NCBI GenBank assembly: GCA_027063295.1 | Contig: JAMORZ010000109.1 | Coordinates: 1 to 9,269, forward strand | Direction of reading: 5' to 3' | DNA from: Sulfurimonas sp. | GTDB taxonomy: Bacteria > Campylobacterota > Campylobacteria > Campylobacterales > Sulfurimonadaceae | Length of the DNA stretch: 9,269 nt | Part shown: positions 6,332-9,269 of the stretch, one piece after another | How positions within the stretch are numbered: position 1 is the stretch's first letter | How the letters are laid out: every line of letters begins with the position of its first letter | Notes under the pieces: model-generated | Databases searched by the model: none | Told to the model about the DNA's origin: nothing | The model's input: only the letters and a program-made list of their open reading frames with translations | Translations under genes and position numbers: made by a program

Positions 6332-6829
6332 CTAACGCATATTTTCAAACACAATAGGTGCATCCCACTCACCCTCACGCACCATTTTTATAACCTTTTG
6401 CAGATCATCAAGTTTTGCACCCTTGACACGGATATGATCACCCTCTATCTGTGCATTGACTTTGAGTTTCATCTTTTTTATATCTGCTGTGATCTTTTTT
6501 GCTTCTTTGCTCTCTATATAGTCCACCACTTTAAAAGTTGCTTTTCTGTTACCACCACTTGAGTCTTCCACTTTGAGCTCATCAAGCACTTTTGAGGAAA
6601 GATTTTGTTTGAGCAGTTTTGCTATAACGATATCTTTGAGTGCATCAAGTTTGTTATCTGATGACGCTATGAGTGTAAGTGTTTTTGCCTTTTCGTTGTA
6701 GCTTACCTCCCATGTTGTCCCTTTAAAATCATAACGGTTAGTTACCTCACGCTCCACAAGGTTGATAGCGTTTTTAAAGAGTTGCATATCTATCTTCGCA
6801 CTGATATCAAATGAGTGTTCTTTTGCCAT
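6332..6829 (-). CDS. yajQ: YajQ family (DUF520) nucleotide/cyclic-di-GMP-binding protein
   Basis: A 165-residue soluble protein, full length for the family. It has the N-terminal SFDISAKID, the conserved NRYDFKG at 31-37, AKLLKQNL near 70-77, and the signature KVNAQIEGDHIRVKGAKLDD at 123-142 followed by LQKVI and a terminal PIVFENMR. YajQ proteins have two ferredoxin-like halves and bind RNA or nucleotides; a Xanthomonas member was reported as a c-di-GMP effector that works with a transcription factor. That makes the cotranscribed DNA-binding-like gene downstream a natural partner candidate, though this is inference. The ATG at 6829 is preceded by AAGGG, and an extended -10 lies about 22 nt upstream. 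Confidence 0.95.
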   Translation of the reverse strand: MAKEHSFDISAKIDMQLFKNAINLVEREVTNRYDFKGTTWEVSYNEKAKTLTLIASSDNKLDALKDIVIAKLLKQNLSSKVLDELKVEDSSGGNRKATFKVVDYIESKEAKKITADIKKMKLKVNAQIEGDHIRVKGAKLDDLQKVIKMVREGEWDAPIVFENMR

Positions 6830-6851
6830 TGTTACCCTTTTTTTTGTTTTA

Positions 6852-6860
6852 ATTATAACA
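6852..6860 (-). promoter_or_regulatory. Extended -10 promoter of the yajQ operon
   Basis: On the minus strand the sequence is TGTTATAAT, a perfect extended -10 element. Transcription would start near 6845, giving a leader of about 16 nt before yajQ. It is divergent from the toxin-antitoxin promoter about 90 bp away. Confidence 0.55.
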
Positions 6861-6944
6861 TAGTTTGTTTGTTAGTTGTTTTTTATGGTTTTTATCAACT
6901 ATCAAAATAATTTTTCTAAGTTAATCAATATACTATAAAATATA

Positions 6945-6953
6945 TGTTATTAT
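6945..6953 (+). promoter_or_regulatory. Extended -10 promoter of the toxin-antitoxin operon
   Basis: TGTTATTAT lies 29 nt before the antitoxin ATG, placing the transcript start near 6960. The Shine-Dalgarno AAGGA is at 6972-6976. The surrounding 6880-6960 stretch is extremely AT-rich, so other -10 matches are possible. Confidence 0.4.
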
Positions 6954-6961
6954 CTATATAG
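6954..6961 (+). promoter_or_regulatory. Short palindrome over the TA transcript start (possible operator)
   Basis: CTATATAG is a perfect 8-bp palindrome directly after the proposed -10 and over the likely start point. A half-site CTATA also occurs at 6933-6937. Type II antitoxins usually repress their own promoter at such palindromes, but in DNA this AT-rich the match could be chance. Confidence 0.25.
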
Positions 6962-6982
6962 AAGAAACAACAAGGATATAAA

Positions 6983-7228
6983 ATGTTGAGTTATGGAATT
7001 ACAGATATTCAAACTAAACCATCTTTAATCAAAAAAATGGATATTGGTAAAATTATTGATAAAAGAGCTCATACAACTTTAGGGTATTATATATCAGCAA
7101 AATATGACAAGTTAATAACTCCGATCATTAAACAAATTGAAAAAGAAGAAAAGCTAAATAAACTTAAAATTTTAAAAGCTCACCAAGATTTGGAGTTTGC
7201 AGAGCTGGGTGTTGATGATGGACTTTAA
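6983..7228 (+). CDS. Phd/YefM-like antitoxin
   Basis: An 81-residue protein directly upstream of, and overlapping, a MazF-type toxin gene, which is the main reason to call it an antitoxin. Its sequence supports a Phd/YefM-like reading: ITDIQTKPSLIKKM at 6-19, a strand with KIIDKRAHTTLGYYIS at 23-38, then KYDKLI at 40-45, resembling the 'rG.p.avlvs..dYe.l' core of that fold. Residues 46-81 form a charged helix and an acidic tail (AELGVDDGL) that would wrap the toxin. AAGGA 6 nt upstream supports the ATG at 6983. Base composition differs from neighbours: 7021-7140 has 29 G+C in 120 bases. It is not obviously MazE/AbrB-like or ribbon-helix-helix, so the pairing is mixed. Confidence 0.72.
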   Translation: MLSYGITDIQTKPSLIKKMDIGKIIDKRAHTTLGYYISAKYDKLITPIIKQIEKEEKLNKLKILKAHQDLEFAELGVDDGL

Positions 7229-7553
7229 AAGAGGTGATATAGTTACAGTAAATCTCAATCCAAAAAAAGGGCATGAGGTTGGCAAAATAAGACCAGCAAT
7301 CATCATATCAAATGATGATGAAAATGAGATTTTAGATACACTGATACTCCTACCACTCTCAACGGACTTGATTGATAATATGGAACCATACAGAATAAGA
7401 GTTCACAAAAGAGATAATTTAAAACAGGATTCAGATGTTCTTATCAATCAAATCAGAACCTTGTCAAAAACAAGGATTAAAGAAAAAATTGCAGCTATCA
7501 GTGATGATGAGTATGAACAAATTACAAAATATTTGTGTCAAAACTTCTTATAG
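7215..7553 (+). CDS. MazF/PemK-type endoribonuclease toxin
   Basis: A 112-residue toxin from the ATG at 7215 (a second ATG follows at 7218). A TTG at 7197 would only extend it into the antitoxin reading. The gene overlaps the antitoxin end by 14 bp. Family motifs are intact: KRGDIVTVNLNPKKGHEVG at 5-23, KIRPAIIIS at 24-32 with the usual active-site Arg26, LILLPLST at 43-50 carrying the active-site Ser/Thr, and DVLINQIRTLSKTRI at 74-88. Such enzymes cut mRNA at short, member-specific sites; the site here cannot be read from sequence. No frameshift or truncation is seen, so the toxin should be active if freed from its partner. Confidence 0.93.
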   Translation: MMDFKRGDIVTVNLNPKKGHEVGKIRPAIIISNDDENEILDTLILLPLSTDLIDNMEPYRIRVHKRDNLKQDSDVLINQIRTLSKTRIKEKIAAISDDEYEQITKYLCQNFL

Positions 7554-7569
7554 AGTTTCTTTAGAGTTC

Positions 7570-7575
7570 TAAAAT
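7570..7575 (+). promoter_or_regulatory. Weak candidate -10 for the reductase gene
   Basis: TAAAAT lies 14 nt before the ATG of the small leader frame at 7589 and 76 nt before the reductase ATG. A start near 7582 would leave the small frame nearly leaderless. There is no TGn extension, so this is weaker than the other promoters in the window; the gene might instead be reached by read-through from the toxin-antitoxin operon. Confidence 0.25.
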
Positions 7576-7588
7576 TTTACTTTTTGGG

Positions 7589-7651
7589 ATGAAGTGCATA
7601 AGTTTTAAAGGAGTGAATTTTTGCTACCATACCATCTCAAAAGAGGAGTGA
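7589..7651 (+). other. Possible 20-codon leader ORF coupled to the reductase gene
   Basis: An ATG frame of 20 codons with two Cys codons (MKCISF..., then NFCYHT) ends at TGA 7649-7651, whose last base is the first base of the reductase ATG (TGATG). Such overlap is typical of translational coupling. A poor ribosome site precedes the ATG; a stronger one, AAAGGAG at 7607-7613, lies inside it and could instead serve an in-frame TTG start of the reductase at 7621. Cysteine-rich leaders are known before sulfur genes in some bacteria, but here the case is only positional. Confidence 0.3.
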
Positions 7652-9269
7652 TGATGGAAGAGCAAAAACTCAACAAACGTGAGCAGTATAAAGCAAGACT
7701 CAAACCTTATGATTATTTCGCTGAGTTTGATACACTTGATTTTGACTCTCTTGGTGAGGGAGACAGATACTACCTGCAAGATTTTGGTATATTTAACACC
7801 GACTTCTTAGAAGATGAGTTCACCATCCGTCTAAGAAACGGTGGTGGTCGTATCTCTACTGAACACTTTGCATTTTTGGCTGAGCTTATCAAAGAGTATG
7901 ATCTCACACTTGTACTCACTGCTCGTGCTGGATTTCAGCTACACGATGTTTACTCCGATGATGTGCGAGAGATATGGCACAAGCTCAACGACAAGGGGCT
8001 TACAACATGGCAGAGCTTTGGAGATAACATCAGAAACATTGTCACCGATGTGTATGATGGTGTTGGCAGATACTCTCAGATAGAGGCTCATCCTATCATC
8101 GAGCAGATGCACGATTTTATCTTACAAAACCCAAAATATGTGGGGATGTTACCTCGTCGTGTAAGTATCGGTATCTCAGGTAACTCTGCCAATGTCAACT
8201 CCTTTTTTGCAAACGACATCTACTTTGCTTTGGCAAAAAAAGATGGTGTCTATGGGTTTAATGTCTACATGGGTGGTAAAAACACCGAAGTGGCACAAGA
8301 TGTAGATATCTTCCTTACCAAAGAGGATGTGTTTGCGTTTTTCAAAGCATTTGTTGAGATGTTTTACACCCATGGTTCACGCTTTTCACGCTCCAAAACC
8401 CGTTTTTACTATATGCTCCAAGAACACGGCATAGAGAAGATAAAAGAGCTGCTCCAAGAGAGCTATAACAAAGCGTTTGTGAGTGGTGGTGAGTTAGTGC
8501 TTGAACATGTCGATTTTGAGGAGTTTGAAGAGCTTAGTGATGGCAGTTTTGCATTTTGTTATCAGAGTGATTTTGGAAGGCTTGGTGCTGATGAGATAGA
8601 AAGCATAGCTGCATTTGCAAACGAGCAGAAGCTCGACATTAGAGTGGGGATTGACCAGAACATCTACCTTTTAGGTCTCAAAAAAAAGTCTGTCCCTTTT
8701 GCATCTGCTGCACTGAGCTCTAGCATTGTTGCATGTGCGGGTAATCTCTGCCCCTATGCTGTGTGGAGCATCAAAGATGAAGCGGCCAAGTTCCTGCCAC
8801 TTAAGCGTATCTACAAACACCGTATCAAAGTGGGCTTTTCAGGGTGTGCCAAAGGGTGTGGAAGACATCGTCACACCGACATAGGGCTCATTGGGCTTAA
8901 GACCAACAACTTTGGAGATACAGACGGGGGAGCAAGAGTATTTTTAGGTGCAGAGCACGATACAGGAGTCTCTACAGCTCGTCAGCTCTTCTCTATGGTA
9001 CCGTTTGTTCATCTTAAAAAGACACTAGAGCTTGTTATCTCCCTTTTTGAGCAAAGCTCCTATCAGAACTTTCAACTCTATGCACACAATATACTCAGCA
9101 GATACTCAGAGGATTTTCTCTCGCTGTGGCATCTGTATAACCTCCAAAACCAAACACAACTACCACTGCAAAAACACACACAATGCCTGAGCATAGATGA
9201 AGAGAAAGTACTTCTGAGAGAAACATTTGCACAGTGTGCGTTTATAGAAGATGATATGAAAAAAACCAT
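7651..9269 (+). CDS. Siroheme/[4Fe-4S] nitrite or sulfite reductase (3' partial)
   Basis: The frame is open for 539 codons and runs off the right edge. Such enzymes reduce nitrite or sulfite by six electrons in the cytoplasm using siroheme coupled to a 4Fe-4S cluster. Numbering from 7651: the first ferredoxin-like half domain starts near DEFTIRLRNGGG (55-66) and includes TARAGFQLH (90-98); LPRRVSIGISG begins at 167; a second half domain precedes the cluster motifs. Cys362 and Cys367 (CAGNLC) plus Cys399 and Cys403 (GCAKGCG) are the cluster and siroheme ligands. The first pair is C-x4-C, one residue shorter than the usual C-x5-C. After about 475 comes a tail I cannot assign. GAGGAG at 7643-7648 fits the ATG at 7654 better than that at 7651; TTG 7621 is a third option. 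Sulfite versus nitrite cannot be decided here. Confidence 0.88.
   Translation, partial: MMEEQKLNKREQYKARLKPYDYFAEFDTLDFDSLGEGDRYYLQDFGIFNTDFLEDEFTIRLRNGGGRISTEHFAFLAELIKEYDLTLVLTARAGFQLHDVYSDDVREIWHKLNDKGLTTWQSFGDNIRNIVTDVYDGVGRYSQIEAHPIIEQMHDFILQNPKYVGMLPRRVSIGISGNSANVNSFFANDIYFALAKKDGVYGFNVYMGGKNTEVAQDVDIFLTKEDVFAFFKAFVEMFYTHGSRFSRSKTRFYYMLQEHGIEKIKELLQESYNKAFVSGGELVLEHVDFEEFEELSDGSFAFCYQSDFGRLGADEIESIAAFANEQKLDIRVGIDQNIYLLGLKKKSVPFASAALSSSIVACAGNLCPYAVWSIKDEAAKFLPLKRIYKHRIKVGFSGCAKGCGRHRHTDIGLIGLKTNNFGDTDGGARVFLGAEHDTGVSTARQLFSMVPFVHLKKTLELVISLFEQSSYQNFQLYAHNILSRYSEDFLSLWHLYNLQNQTQLPLQKHTQCLSIDEEKVLLRETFAQCAFIEDDMKKT

Noticed and set aside
6266..6562. Plus-strand frame across the junction of yajQ and the coiled-coil gene
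   Set aside because: It is antisense to two solid genes, and its composition is rich in His, Phe and Cys as expected for a reverse-strand shadow.
7560..7573. Hairpin TTTAG-AGTT-CTAAA after the toxin gene as a terminator
   Set aside because: A 5-bp AT-rich stem is too weak, and the T-rich stretch that follows is interrupted.
7841..8373. Short frames inside the reductase gene on both strands
   Set aside because: The main frame is continuous from 7651 to the window end with clear reductase motifs, so these are incidental.
9078..9269. Minus-strand frame at the right edge
   Set aside because: It is antisense to the reductase tail, Cys/Ser-rich, and without a recognisable domain.

Overview
The window looks like a piece of a Campylobacterota chromosome, most like Sulfurimonas or a close relative. 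The grounds are low G+C, tight gene packing, extended -10 promoters without clear -35 boxes, a YajQ homologue paired with a helix-turn-helix/coiled-coil gene, and a DUF1538 membrane protein. This placement rests on recalled protein families, not on a search. Both edges cut through genes.

Left part (1-3515). The window opens inside the C-terminal EAL domain of a LapD-type cyclic-di-GMP receptor, in which the EAL triad reads KVL and the metal-site DDFG reads EFIG. A single-span membrane protein of unknown function converges on it with a 20-bp overlap. A short divergent promoter region then starts a four-gene lipoprotein operon: a CsgG/HfaB-family protein with an extra C-terminal beta domain, a 101-aa lipoprotein with a PEGA-like beta domain, a DUF4810 protein and a DUF799 (GNA1162-like) protein. 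All four have signal peptides and the genes overlap end to start, so they probably make one outer-membrane or periplasmic assembly.

Middle (3516-6829). A tRNA-Ser(GGA) on the minus strand is divergent from a 647-aa gene containing two DUF1538 halves plus a C-terminal P-II-like domain. This looks like a UmpAB-type cation/proton antiporter with a built-in sensor domain. Its stop codon overlaps that of a minus-strand operon made of yajQ (first gene) and a 212-aa protein with a DNA-binding-like module at each end and a coiled coil between.

Right part (6830-9269). An AT-rich insert carries a toxin-antitoxin pair: a Phd/YefM-like antitoxin overlapping a MazF/PemK-type endoribonuclease. Next comes a siroheme/4Fe-4S nitrite/sulfite reductase that runs off the right edge. 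Its first cysteine pair is spaced C-x4-C instead of the usual C-x5-C, and it is preceded by a 20-codon reading frame with two Cys codons whose stop overlaps the reductase ATG.

The most unusual items are the lipoprotein operon, the DUF1538-DUF1538-P-II fusion, the two-ended DNA-binding-like protein beside YajQ, and the reductase leader and cysteine motif. No CRISPR array, insertion sequence or phage gene is visible.
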